A stretch of 64,000 nucleotides of DNA from Paenibacillus cellulositrophicus. GTDB lineage: Bacteria > Bacillota > Bacilli > Paenibacillales > Paenibacillaceae. This document shows, piece by piece, positions 57,166-64,000 of the stretch (position 1 is the stretch's first letter; the number at the start of each line of letters is the position of its first letter). The notes under the pieces were generated by a model that made no database searches, was not told the DNA's origin, and saw only the letters and a program-made list of their open reading frames with translations. A program made the translations under genes and the position numbers. The DNA lies in assembly GCF_009363095.1 (NCBI RefSeq), contig NZ_CP045295.1, positions 1,798,001 to 1,862,000 of the forward strand, written 5' to 3'.

Positions 57166-57999
57166 ATGATAACCCGAACTTCCGACCGCGGAAGACGGCT
57201 GGCCGTTCATATTCTGCTGATCGCGGGAGCCGTCCTGATGGTGACCCCTTTTGTCTGGATGCTGTCCACATCGTTTAAGTCCTTTGCGGATTCCATGAAG
57301 GTGCCCCCTACGCTGCTGCCGTCGGAATGGCATTTTGAAAATTACGCCAAGGTGCTGACCACCATCGACTTCGGCACTTACTACCTCAATACGATTCTGG
57401 TGACGCTAGGCCGCACGGCCGGACAGCTGCTGCTGTGTTCCCTGGCCGCATACTCCTTTGCCTGCCTGAAATTCCCGGGGAAAAACGTCATTTTTCTCGC
57501 CCTGCTGGCCGTGCTCATGGTGCCGTCCCAGGTCGTCATGATCCCGAGCTTTGTCATCATGCGGCAGCTGAACTGGCTGGATACCTTCTATGTCCTGATT
57601 ATCCCCGGCATCTTCAGCGCATTCGGCACCTTTTTGCTAAGGCAATTTTTCATGACGCTGCCGAAGGATCTGGAGGAGGCGGCCAAAATCGACGGCTGCA
57701 GCTATTTCCGGATTTATTGGAACATCTACCTGCCGCTGTCGAAGTCCGCTCTCGTCTCTTTGGCTATCTTTACGATTCTTGCGGCATGGAACGACCTGCT
57801 GTGGCCGCTCATCATGACCAGCTCGGAGGATATGCGCGTGCTGTCGATCGGCATCTCTTCCTTCCAGGGGCAGCATTCGACCGATTATCCGCTGCTGATG
57901 GCGGGTGCCGTGATGGCTACGCTGCCGATCATCATCCTGTTCATTTTCCTTCAGCGCTATTTTATAGAAGGAATCGCTATGAATGGCATCAAAGGATAA
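57166..57999 (+). CDS. Carbohydrate ABC transporter permease (MalG type)
   Basis: A 277-residue permease with six helices and EAA loop LEEAAKIDGCSYFRIYWNIYLPL near residue 170, ending GIAMNGIKG. The ATG at 57166 follows GAGGAGAGG. As in the first island no ATPase subunit is encoded nearby, so both systems would share one made elsewhere. Confidence 0.93.
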   Translation: MITRTSDRGRRLAVHILLIAGAVLMVTPFVWMLSTSFKSFADSMKVPPTLLPSEWHFENYAKVLTTIDFGTYYLNTILVTLGRTAGQLLLCSLAAYSFACLKFPGKNVIFLALLAVLMVPSQVVMIPSFVIMRQLNWLDTFYVLIIPGIFSAFGTFLLRQFFMTLPKDLEEAAKIDGCSYFRIYWNIYLPLSKSALVSLAIFTILAAWNDLLWPLIMTSSEDMRVLSIGISSFQGQHSTDYPLLMAGAVMATLPIIILFIFLQRYFIEGIAMNGIKG

Positions 58000-58060
58000 G
58001 GAAACGAATAGACCTTTTACAAGTGTAACCGGTCCATCATAAAAGGAGCTGAAAACCGTT

Positions 58061-59095
58061 ATGATTCACGTACTCGTTATAGGAGCGGGGGCGATGGGGA
58101 GCACCCATGCCGCAGCCTATGCCGATATGCCGAATGCGCACTTGGCCGGTATCGTCGACACCGACGCCGGCAAGGGAGCGCGGGTTGCGGAGGCATGCGG
58201 CACCTCTTCGTTCACTTCCTACGCGGAGGCGATGGAAGCGCTTGACCGCGTCGATGTCGTCGATGTATGCCTGCCGACGCCGCTCCACAAGAAGTTTGTT
58301 CTTCGAGCGGCCGACGACGGCAAGCACGTCATCTGCGAGAAACCGCTGGCACGCAGTCTGGCCGACGCCAGGGAAATGATCGACCACTGCCGTTCGCGTG
58401 GTGTCCGGCTGTTCGTCGGGCATGTTCTCCGCTTCTTCCACGAATATGCGCATGCCAAGCAGCTGCTGGATGATGGCGTCATCGGCAAGCCGGCCGTCAT
58501 CCGCGCGGGCCGCGGTGGAGGGTATCCGATCGGCTGGCAGCATTGGTACAGCGATTTCGGGGCCAGCGGCGGCATTACGCTGGACGCCATGATCCACGAT
58601 TTCGATTTTCTTCGCTGGTGCTTCGGCGAAGTGGAACGTGTGTATGCCAAGGGGCTCCATGGGAGAGTTCACGCCCAGCTGGACTATTCGCTCGTGACCC
58701 TCCGCTTTCAAAGCGGCGCCATCGCCCACGTCGAGGGAACCTGGTCGCATGAAGGCTTCTCCATGAACCTGGAGATGGCCGGCACGCAGGGGATCATCGG
58801 CTATGACAGCGCCCGGGATCAGCCGCTGCTGTCTTTTCAGCGCGGCGGTCATGCAGGCGGAGGAGGCGGCGTACCCGTTCCGGAAAGCCCGGTCGAGGAA
58901 AACCCGTATTCCCAGGAGCTTCGCCATTTCCTGAATTGCATCGAGCAGGATAAAGAGCCGATAGTAACCGTGGAAGACGCCTATGAGGCGCTCCGGATTG
59001 CGCTCTCGGCGCTGAAATCGATGGAGACCGGGCGGCCGGTTCATCTGGGGACCGGTGCAGCCGACCCGAGCAGCAAAGGAGTGATCGGTTCATGA
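58061..59095 (+). CDS. Gfo/Idh/MocA family oxidoreductase
   Basis: A 344-residue sugar dehydrogenase-like protein: Rossmann loop IGAGAMGSTHA at 7-17, the CEKPLA motif near residue 91 and a catalytic-type segment TLDAMIHDFDFLRW near 178. The ATG at 58061 follows AAGGAG. It is the first of two such enzymes in this operon, overlapping the next gene by 4 bp. Substrate unknown; inositol- or keto-sugar-like compounds are typical. Confidence 0.9.
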   Translation: MIHVLVIGAGAMGSTHAAAYADMPNAHLAGIVDTDAGKGARVAEACGTSSFTSYAEAMEALDRVDVVDVCLPTPLHKKFVLRAADDGKHVICEKPLARSLADAREMIDHCRSRGVRLFVGHVLRFFHEYAHAKQLLDDGVIGKPAVIRAGRGGGYPIGWQHWYSDFGASGGITLDAMIHDFDFLRWCFGEVERVYAKGLHGRVHAQLDYSLVTLRFQSGAIAHVEGTWSHEGFSMNLEMAGTQGIIGYDSARDQPLLSFQRGGHAGGGGGVPVPESPVEENPYSQELRHFLNCIEQDKEPIVTVEDAYEALRIALSALKSMETGRPVHLGTGAADPSSKGVIGS

Positions 59096-60075
59096 AAATC
59101 GGCATCGCCAGTTTCGCCCATATGCACGCTTACAGTTATGCGAAAGCGCTGATCCAATTGGAAGGAGTGGAGCTCGCCGGCATTTACGATCCCGATGAGC
59201 AGCGGGGTCAAAAGTTCGCCGGCATCCTTGGCACCAGCTATTACGGCGATTATGCCGAGCTTCTGTCGCAAGGCCTCAGCGGGATCGTCGTTACGTCGGA
59301 GAACGCAAACCATAAGGAGCATGTCCTTGCGGCCGCCAAGGCGGGGGTCCATGTGCTGTGCGAAAAGCCCATATCGACCAATGCCGCGGACGCCCGGGAC
59401 ATGATCGAGGCCTGCAAAGCCGCCGGCGTCATGCTGCAGACAGCCTTTCCGGTCCGGTACAACCGGTCCGTCATCCGGGCCAAGCAAATGATCGACGAAG
59501 GCAAGCTAGGCCGGATCCTCGCCATGAAGGGGACCAACCGCGGGCAAAATCCGGGCGGATGGTTCGTCGACCCCGCCCTGTCCGGCGGCGGAGCGGTCAT
59601 TGACCACACCGTTCATGTCGCCGATATTATGCGCTGGTTCACCGGCGCGGAGGTAAAAGAGGTGTACGCGGAAATCGGGCAGCTCATGTCCGCCGCCCCC
59701 ATCGATGACTGCGGAATTCTGTCGATCGAATTTGACAACGGCGTCTTTGCCACGCTGGACTGCAGCTGGTCCAGGAATCCTTCCTTCCCGACCTGGGGCG
59801 ACGTGACGCTGGAAATTGTCGGGACGGCCGGCACCCTGACGATCGACGCCTTCGGACAGAAGCTGAACATATTCAGCGAGGAGCGCGGCTACCGGCACCA
59901 TTTCTGGGGCGACGATATGGACTTCGGCCTGGTCCGGGATTTTGTAGCCTCGATCGCGGAAGGCAAGACAGAGGCGAACGTGACGGGCGTCGACGGGCTC
60001 AAGGCGCTCGAAGTGGCCCTGGCTGCATACCGCTCGGCGGAGCGATTGGCCGCCGTTTCGCCTGCAGAGCTCTGA
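59092..60075 (+). CDS. Gfo/Idh/MocA family oxidoreductase
   Basis: A 327-residue member. The N-terminal loop reads IASFAHMHAYSY, lacking the GxGxxG nucleotide motif, while the CEKPIS motif (near 90) and VIDHTVHVADIMRWF are present. The missing glycines suggest altered cofactor binding, or a member of the atypical subgroup. The ATG overlaps the stop of the previous gene (ATGA). The two dehydrogenases may act in succession or as a heteromer. Confidence 0.88.
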   Translation: MKIGIASFAHMHAYSYAKALIQLEGVELAGIYDPDEQRGQKFAGILGTSYYGDYAELLSQGLSGIVVTSENANHKEHVLAAAKAGVHVLCEKPISTNAADARDMIEACKAAGVMLQTAFPVRYNRSVIRAKQMIDEGKLGRILAMKGTNRGQNPGGWFVDPALSGGGAVIDHTVHVADIMRWFTGAEVKEVYAEIGQLMSAAPIDDCGILSIEFDNGVFATLDCSWSRNPSFPTWGDVTLEIVGTAGTLTIDAFGQKLNIFSEERGYRHHFWGDDMDFGLVRDFVASIAEGKTEANVTGVDGLKALEVALAAYRSAERLAAVSPAEL

Positions 60076-60106
60076 ACCTAAACCTGACAAAGGGGTGTAT
60101 GAAGCG

Positions 60107-60925
60107 ATGCTGAAGTCGATAAATCAATGGGGATTTCCGGAGGGAACCCCGCTCGAGATGATTTTTCTTCATGCGGAGCAGGCGGGTTACGATGCCGTCG
60201 AGCTGAACCTGTATCCGTCCGGCGGTACCGGGCTGACCATGGACACCACTGCACAGGAGGCGGAGGCCGTACTGGCCCTTGCTTCCCGTCACAACATTCA
60301 GCTGCGCAGCCTTTCGACCGGCATGCTGTGGAAATCCCCCCTGTCCGCGGCGGATCCGGATGTCCGCGCCGGCGGACGGGAGATCGTCACCCGGCAGATG
60401 GAGCTTGCATCCCTGCTCGGGATGGACACCGTGCTGGTCGTTCCCGGGGCGGTGACGCCTTCCGTCACCTATGAGGAATGTTATAGCCGCAGCCAGGAAG
60501 AACTGCGGGAACTCATTCCGCTGGCCGAACAGCACGGCGTTCATATCGGCATCGAAAACGTCTGGAACAAATTTCTGCTCTCCCCGATGGAGATGGCCCG
60601 GTATATCGACGAGCTCGATTCACCCTGGGTCGGAGCCTATTTTGACATCGGAAACGTCCTTCTCTTCGGCTATCCCGAGCATTGGATACGGACGCTGGGC
60701 GAGCGGATCCGCAAAGTCCACGTGAAGGACTTTAATCCGGCAGCCGGACCGAACGGCTTCGTCCCGCTGCTGTCGGGCAGCGTCAACTGGAACGAAGTGC
60801 GGCGGGCGTTGAACGAGATCGGCTACACGGATACCGTCACGGCCGAGCTCACTCCGTACAGCGCCGACCCTTACCAGATGGTGTATGATACTTCCGCACA
60901 GCTGGATATCATTACGGGCCGTTGA
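60107..60925 (+). CDS. Sugar phosphate isomerase/epimerase (xylose isomerase-like TIM barrel)
   Basis: A 272-residue TIM barrel of the IolE/IolI/hydroxypyruvate isomerase type: DAVELNLYP, IGIENVWNKF (Glu and Asn of the metal site), YFDIGN and KVHVKDF with conserved metal ligands. The ATG at 60107 follows AAAGGGGTG; a GTG four codons upstream is possible. It is the last gene of the island and is followed by a strong terminator. It parallels the isomerase of the first island but differs in sequence. Confidence 0.88.
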   Translation: MLKSINQWGFPEGTPLEMIFLHAEQAGYDAVELNLYPSGGTGLTMDTTAQEAEAVLALASRHNIQLRSLSTGMLWKSPLSAADPDVRAGGREIVTRQMELASLLGMDTVLVVPGAVTPSVTYEECYSRSQEELRELIPLAEQHGVHIGIENVWNKFLLSPMEMARYIDELDSPWVGAYFDIGNVLLFGYPEHWIRTLGERIRKVHVKDFNPAAGPNGFVPLLSGSVNWNEVRRALNEIGYTDTVTAELTPYSADPYQMVYDTSAQLDIITGR

Positions 60926-61022
60926 GGGCAAACATGCCGACCACCTTCAGCCAATGGTATTGGCTTGCAGTCATCCCAAGCGTTCTGCTTCGCTGAATAA
61001 GCTGAAAAATTCAGTCAACCTT

Positions 61023-61072
61023 AAAGGGCTGTCTCGCCGGCAGAGTCAATCTGCCGGAAGACAGCCCTTTTT
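61023..61072 (+). terminator. Rho-independent terminator of the second sugar operon
   Basis: Long stem AAAGGGCTGTCT...CCGGCAG / CTGCCGG...AGACAGCCCTTT followed by T. It lies about 100 bp past the isomerase stop. Confidence 0.92.
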
Positions 61073-61115
61073 CCTAGATCAAAGCTTATTTCGGTATGAA
61101 TACATATAAATGCAA

Positions 61116-61283
61116 GTTCAAAAAGGTCGGTTTTCAGCACCGAGAAGATTGGATGAAGCTTGGGGCTGAGGAGCAGAGCGTACGTAGTGGGTACGTGAGC
61201 ACCGGAAGACCCGGCTGAATTCAAGATTCGATGCCGAATCAGCTTCCCGATTTACTTCGTGATCAAAAGCGGACTTTTTGAAC
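61116..61283. mobile_element. MITE-like element with terminal inverted repeats
   Basis: 168 bp bounded by GTTCAAAAAGGTCGGTTTT and, inverted, GTTCAAAAAGTCCGCTTTT (16 of 19 identical). The inside is GC-richer with no long frame, and includes GTACGTAGTGGGTACGTGAGCACCGG. No transposase is present and no clear target duplication. I recall similar sequences as dispersed repeats in Paenibacillus, but this is unverified. It fills most of the 373-bp gap 60926-61298. Confidence 0.6.
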
Positions 61284-61298
61284 AACCTCTAAAAGATC

Positions 61299-62180
61299 CT
61301 ATTTCTTCAGGCGCCGGTTGCTGATCCACAGCGGAATGCGGAACAGCAGGTTCATCATAAGGACGACGATGACCAGCACCGCGGCGGACTTGTCGGCGAT
61401 TTGGCGGGCATCCTCCACGATCGCTTCCGATTGCACGTACCAGAGGTGTACAGCCAGCGTCTCACCCGGTGAGAACAGATTAAAGTCCCACATCTCCCCG
61501 GAGGTGCTGAGACCAGCGGTCAGCAGGATGACGGCCGATTCTCCGAAGGCCCGGCCCGCCACGAGGCAGATGCCCGTCACAATTCCCTGCATGGCCATCG
61601 GGATAACGACGGTCCGGATGCATTGGAATTTGGTCATCCCGAGGGCATAGGATGCGTTCTTCACGTCATTCTGCACCGCGCGCACCGCTTCCTCCGTCAC
61701 CCGGGCCAGCATCGGCAGGTTGAGGAAGGCCAGGGAAACCGCTCCGCCGAGAATGGTCAAGCCAATTTGAAAATACTCGGCAAAAATGGCCAAACCCAGC
61801 ATCCCGAATACGATCGACGGAACGGAGGAGAGGCTCTCGACGCAAATCCGCAGCACCTCTGTAAATTTATTCGGCGGGGCGTACTCCGCCATGTAGATCC
61901 CTGCTCCAACCCCAATCGGAACGGAAATGAGCAGCGACAGAATCAAAATATAAAACGAGTTGAACAGCACCGGCCCGATACCGCCGCCGGGGTCCATGTC
62001 CTCGGGCAGCTTCATCAAAAACTCGAGGCTCAGCCCGGGCAGCCCTTTGCCCAGGATGGTCAGCAGCAGCCAGAAGATCAGCAGCAGAACCAGGATGCCG
62101 AGCCCGTAGAACCCGTACGTTGCCAGCCGGTCGTACACAAGCGATCTTTGCATTTTGCGGGTGCGCGTCCATTCGCTCAT
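61299..62180 (-). CDS. pstA: Phosphate ABC transporter permease PstA
   Basis: A 293-residue inner-membrane permease with six helices; the SIVFGMLGLAIF segment and the EAA-like loop KNASYALGMTKFQCIRTVVIP are typical of PstA. The ATG at 62178-62180 overlaps the pstC stop as ATGA and follows GGGAGGG. pstB, the ATPase, is not visible before the MITE and the convergent sugar operon, which is unusual because pstB normally follows pstA. Confidence 0.95.
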   Translation of the reverse strand: MSEWTRTRKMQRSLVYDRLATYGFYGLGILVLLLIFWLLLTILGKGLPGLSLEFLMKLPEDMDPGGGIGPVLFNSFYILILSLLISVPIGVGAGIYMAEYAPPNKFTEVLRICVESLSSVPSIVFGMLGLAIFAEYFQIGLTILGGAVSLAFLNLPMLARVTEEAVRAVQNDVKNASYALGMTKFQCIRTVVIPMAMQGIVTGICLVAGRAFGESAVILLTAGLSTSGEMWDFNLFSPGETLAVHLWYVQSEAIVEDARQIADKSAAVLVIVVLMMNLLFRIPLWISNRRLKK

Positions 62181-63130
62181 GCCTGCTCCCTCCCTTTGCG
62201 TCCCAAATAGCGGATGAACAAAATCAGGACAAACGAGATGATAAGCAGCAGGAAGGCCATCATGTGCAGCGCGTAATTCCAGGTGGAGTCAAACTCCACG
62301 TTGGAAATCTGCATCACGATGTTGCTGGTCAGCACCGAAGCCGGTGTAAACAGGGACTTGGCGAGCTGCGCCGTGTTGCCGATGACCATCACCACCGCCA
62401 TCGTCTCCCCGATCGCCCTGGTCATCCCCATAATTACCGCCGCAATGATGCCTCTGCCGGCAGCAGGAATGACGACCCGCATCATGACCTGCAGGCGCGT
62501 GGAGCCCATGGCATATGCAGCTTCGCGGTATTTTTTCGGCACGGCGGAAATCGCGTCGTCGCTGATCCGGCATATCGTCGGCAGTACCATCAGGGCGAGC
62601 ACGAGCGCCGCCGCCAGCAGCCCGTCGCCCAGATTCTCCCCGCTCAGCCGGCGCAAAAACGGAATCAGCACCGTCAGGCCGAGGTAGCCGTAGACGATGG
62701 AAGGAACCCCGACCAGCAGGTCCAGAATCGGCCGCATAGCGTTTTTCAGCCAGCCGGGCGCGATTTCGGCGATCAGCACCGCCAGCCCGACGGATACCGG
62801 CACGGCCAGCGCAAGCGTAAGCGCCGTCAGGGACAGGGTGTTGATGATAAACGCGGCTGCACCGTAATGCTCCTCCTCCGGAGTCCAGTTAAAGGAAAGG
62901 AAGAAATCCGCAAAAGAGATGTCGCGGAAGGTCAGAAACGCGGTTTTGCCGATAAAAAAGATCACCAGGCCCAGCACCAGGCACAGCGCCAATATGCTGA
63001 ACCAGAAATAATACGTAAACAGACGGTTGGTGAAACGGACCCTGGCGCTGCGGCTGAACCTGCGACGCTTCGCGGGCGGGGTCAGCACCTGACGTTCCTT
63101 GGGCACGTACTGCTGCACGGGGGTGCTCAA
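62177..63130 (-). CDS. pstC: Phosphate ABC transporter permease PstC
   Basis: A 317-residue permease with six helices: basic N-terminus, VGVPSIVYGYLGL, EAA loop REAAYAMGSTRLQVMMRVVIP and MTRAIGETMAV, all typical of PstC. The start is TTG at 63128-63130 after AGGAGGAG. It follows pstS after a strong hairpin, so it is probably made at a lower level than the binding protein. Confidence 0.95.
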   Translation of the reverse strand: MSTPVQQYVPKERQVLTPPAKRRRFSRSARVRFTNRLFTYYFWFSILALCLVLGLVIFFIGKTAFLTFRDISFADFFLSFNWTPEEEHYGAAAFIINTLSLTALTLALAVPVSVGLAVLIAEIAPGWLKNAMRPILDLLVGVPSIVYGYLGLTVLIPFLRRLSGENLGDGLLAAALVLALMVLPTICRISDDAISAVPKKYREAAYAMGSTRLQVMMRVVIPAAGRGIIAAVIMGMTRAIGETMAVVMVIGNTAQLAKSLFTPASVLTSNIVMQISNVEFDSTWNYALHMMAFLLLIISFVLILFIRYLGRKGREQA

Positions 63131-63150
63131 ACTGGCTCTCCTCCTATAAA

Positions 63151-63185
63151 GCGGCCAGCCCCATCGGTATTAGAGGGCTGGCCGC
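63151..63185 (-). terminator. Hairpin between pstS and pstC
   Basis: Perfect eleven-pair stem GCGGCCAGCCC / GGGCTGGCCGC, loop 13, followed on the minus strand by TTTATAGG. It is a leaky terminator or an mRNA-end stabiliser. Confidence 0.6.
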
Positions 63186-63234
63186 GATCATGAATAAAGC
63201 TTGGCTTGGCTTGGATTGGCTCAATCCACTTGCC

Positions 63235-64000
63235 TTAACGCATGGCGGAAATCGGAATGAATTTCAGTTTTTTCAGGGAACCCTGCTGGAATTTCGCGCT
63301 TTGAACATACTCGATAAACGCTTTGGTAGCGCCGGTCGGCTGGCCTTTGGTCATGTAATATCCGTATGCCCAAATTTTGTAGCTGCCGTTGATGACATTG
63401 TCCGTTGTCGGCTGCACGCCGTTATAGCTCAGCGCCTTGATGTCGCTGTTTACGTACACCAGGTCGATATATCCTATGGCGTTCGGCGTTGTGGATACGG
63501 CGGTTTTCATGTCACCGCTGGAGCCGACTTCCTTGTAATTTTTGGCCTTTTTGACGATGTCGCCGCCAGCCAGCGCTTTGGCCTGATAGTTGACGCGGGT
63601 GCCGGAGCCAAAGGCGCGCGTGATGACGACGATGTCCGCATCATCACCGCCGACTTCTTTCCAGTTTGTGATTTTGCCGGAGAAAATCCCTTTCAGCTGT
63701 TCGGTGGTCAGGTTGTTCACCTTCACGTTTTTGTTGGTGACTGTCGCGAAAGGAATGACGGCCACCTTGTTGGCTACCTGGCCTTCAAAAGCCTTGAAGC
63801 CCGGTACGTCCATGCTGGCGTCCCAGTCGCACGCCCCGATGTCGGCAATGCCCTTCTTCACAGCCTGCGGTCCGGTTACCGAGCCTTTGCCGGAAGCGGA
63901 GATTCTGACTTTCGGATTGATTTTCTGGAATTCCTTGGCTGCCTGAAGCGTGAGCGGAAGCAGCGCAGTGGACCCGTTAATCGTAATTTTGCCGGAGATG
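63235..64000 (-). CDS. pstS: Phosphate-binding protein PstS (partial, C-terminal 255 residues)
   Basis: Extracellular phosphate-binding lipoprotein; the N-terminus is beyond the right edge. Visible are the phosphate loop GSTALLPL near the truncation, SASGKGSVTGPQAV, and ITRAFGSGTRVNYQ, in the order of the family. The reading frame is open to the last base. The signal peptide, lipobox and any PhoP box lie outside. It pairs with pstC and pstA. Confidence 0.93.
   Translation of the reverse strand, partial: ISGKITINGSTALLPLTLQAAKEFQKINPKVRISASGKGSVTGPQAVKKGIADIGACDWDASMDVPGFKAFEGQVANKVAVIPFATVTNKNVKVNNLTTEQLKGIFSGKITNWKEVGGDDADIVVITRAFGSGTRVNYQAKALAGGDIVKKAKNYKEVGSSGDMKTAVSTTPNAIGYIDLVYVNSDIKALSYNGVQPTTDNVINGSYKIWAYGYYMTKGQPTGATKAFIEYVQSAKFQQGSLKKLKFIPISAMR

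Noticed and set aside
63194..63220. TTGGC tandem repeats after pstS
   Set aside because: Only three imperfect copies; too short to carry meaning.

Overview
The window looks like chromosomal DNA of a spore-forming Bacillota, most probably Paenibacillus or a close relative. The evidence is gene order and content. The left half reproduces the order known from Bacillus subtilis (tig, clpX, lonB, lonA, ysxC, hemA-hemX-hemC-hemD-hemB-hemL, spoVID, valS, folC, spoIIB, maf, radC, mreB), including sporulation genes (spoIIB, spoVID, lonB). The right half is rich in sugar ABC transporters, Gfo/Idh/MocA oxidoreductases and YesM/YesN-type two-component genes, as is typical of Paenibacillus. No phage, plasmid or CRISPR genes are present.

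Layout. 1-33.5 kb, all on the minus strand, is a housekeeping block. Read in the direction of transcription it holds trigger factor, ClpP, ClpX, IspG, LonB, Lon, the GTPase YsxC, a gene of unknown function, SpeD, a small membrane protein, the haem/sirohaem operon (hemA, hemX, precorrin-2 dehydrogenase, hemC, a cobA-hemD fusion, hemB, hemL), a pseudouridine synthase, SpoVID, ValS behind a T-box leader, FolC, MurC, SpoIIB, a DUF4321-like protein, Maf, RadC and the start of MreB. 33.7-34.4 kb holds one tRNA-Arg gene followed by a tandem array of about 110-bp repeats whose ends match the two halves of that tRNA's T-arm. 34.5-44.0 kb is a carbohydrate island: a Gfo/Idh dehydrogenase and a sugar isomerase diverging from an AraC-type regulator, then two permeases, a binding lipoprotein and a YesN/YesM regulator-sensor pair. 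44.3-47.9 kb is a heterodimeric ABC exporter with an attenuator-like terminator upstream. 48.2-53.1 kb holds galU, a GT8 glycosyltransferase with a very basic tail, an MFS transporter with its GntR regulator, and a PAP2 phosphatase. 53.3-60.9 kb is a second carbohydrate island (ROK repressor diverging from a binding protein, two permeases, two Gfo/Idh enzymes and an isomerase). 61.1-61.3 kb is a MITE-like element. 61.3-64.0 kb holds pstA, pstC and part of pstS for phosphate uptake.

How it works together. The hem genes convert glutamyl-tRNA to uroporphyrinogen III and branch to sirohaem in the same operon. Neither sugar island encodes an ABC ATPase, so both presumably share an ATPase encoded elsewhere. 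Several regulatory elements are visible: a valine T-box, a GntR operator over its own ribosome-binding site, a cre site before the sensor kinase, a palindrome between the ROK gene and its transporter, and a hairpin between pstS and pstC. The most unusual signals are a leader module shared by valS, hemA and an uncharacterised gene, the tRNA-derived repeat array, a folded speD leader, and the bmrB-like arrangement before the ABC exporter. Many start codons were reassigned to internal ATG/GTG/TTG codons with good Shine-Dalgarno sequences; these choices are noted in each entry.
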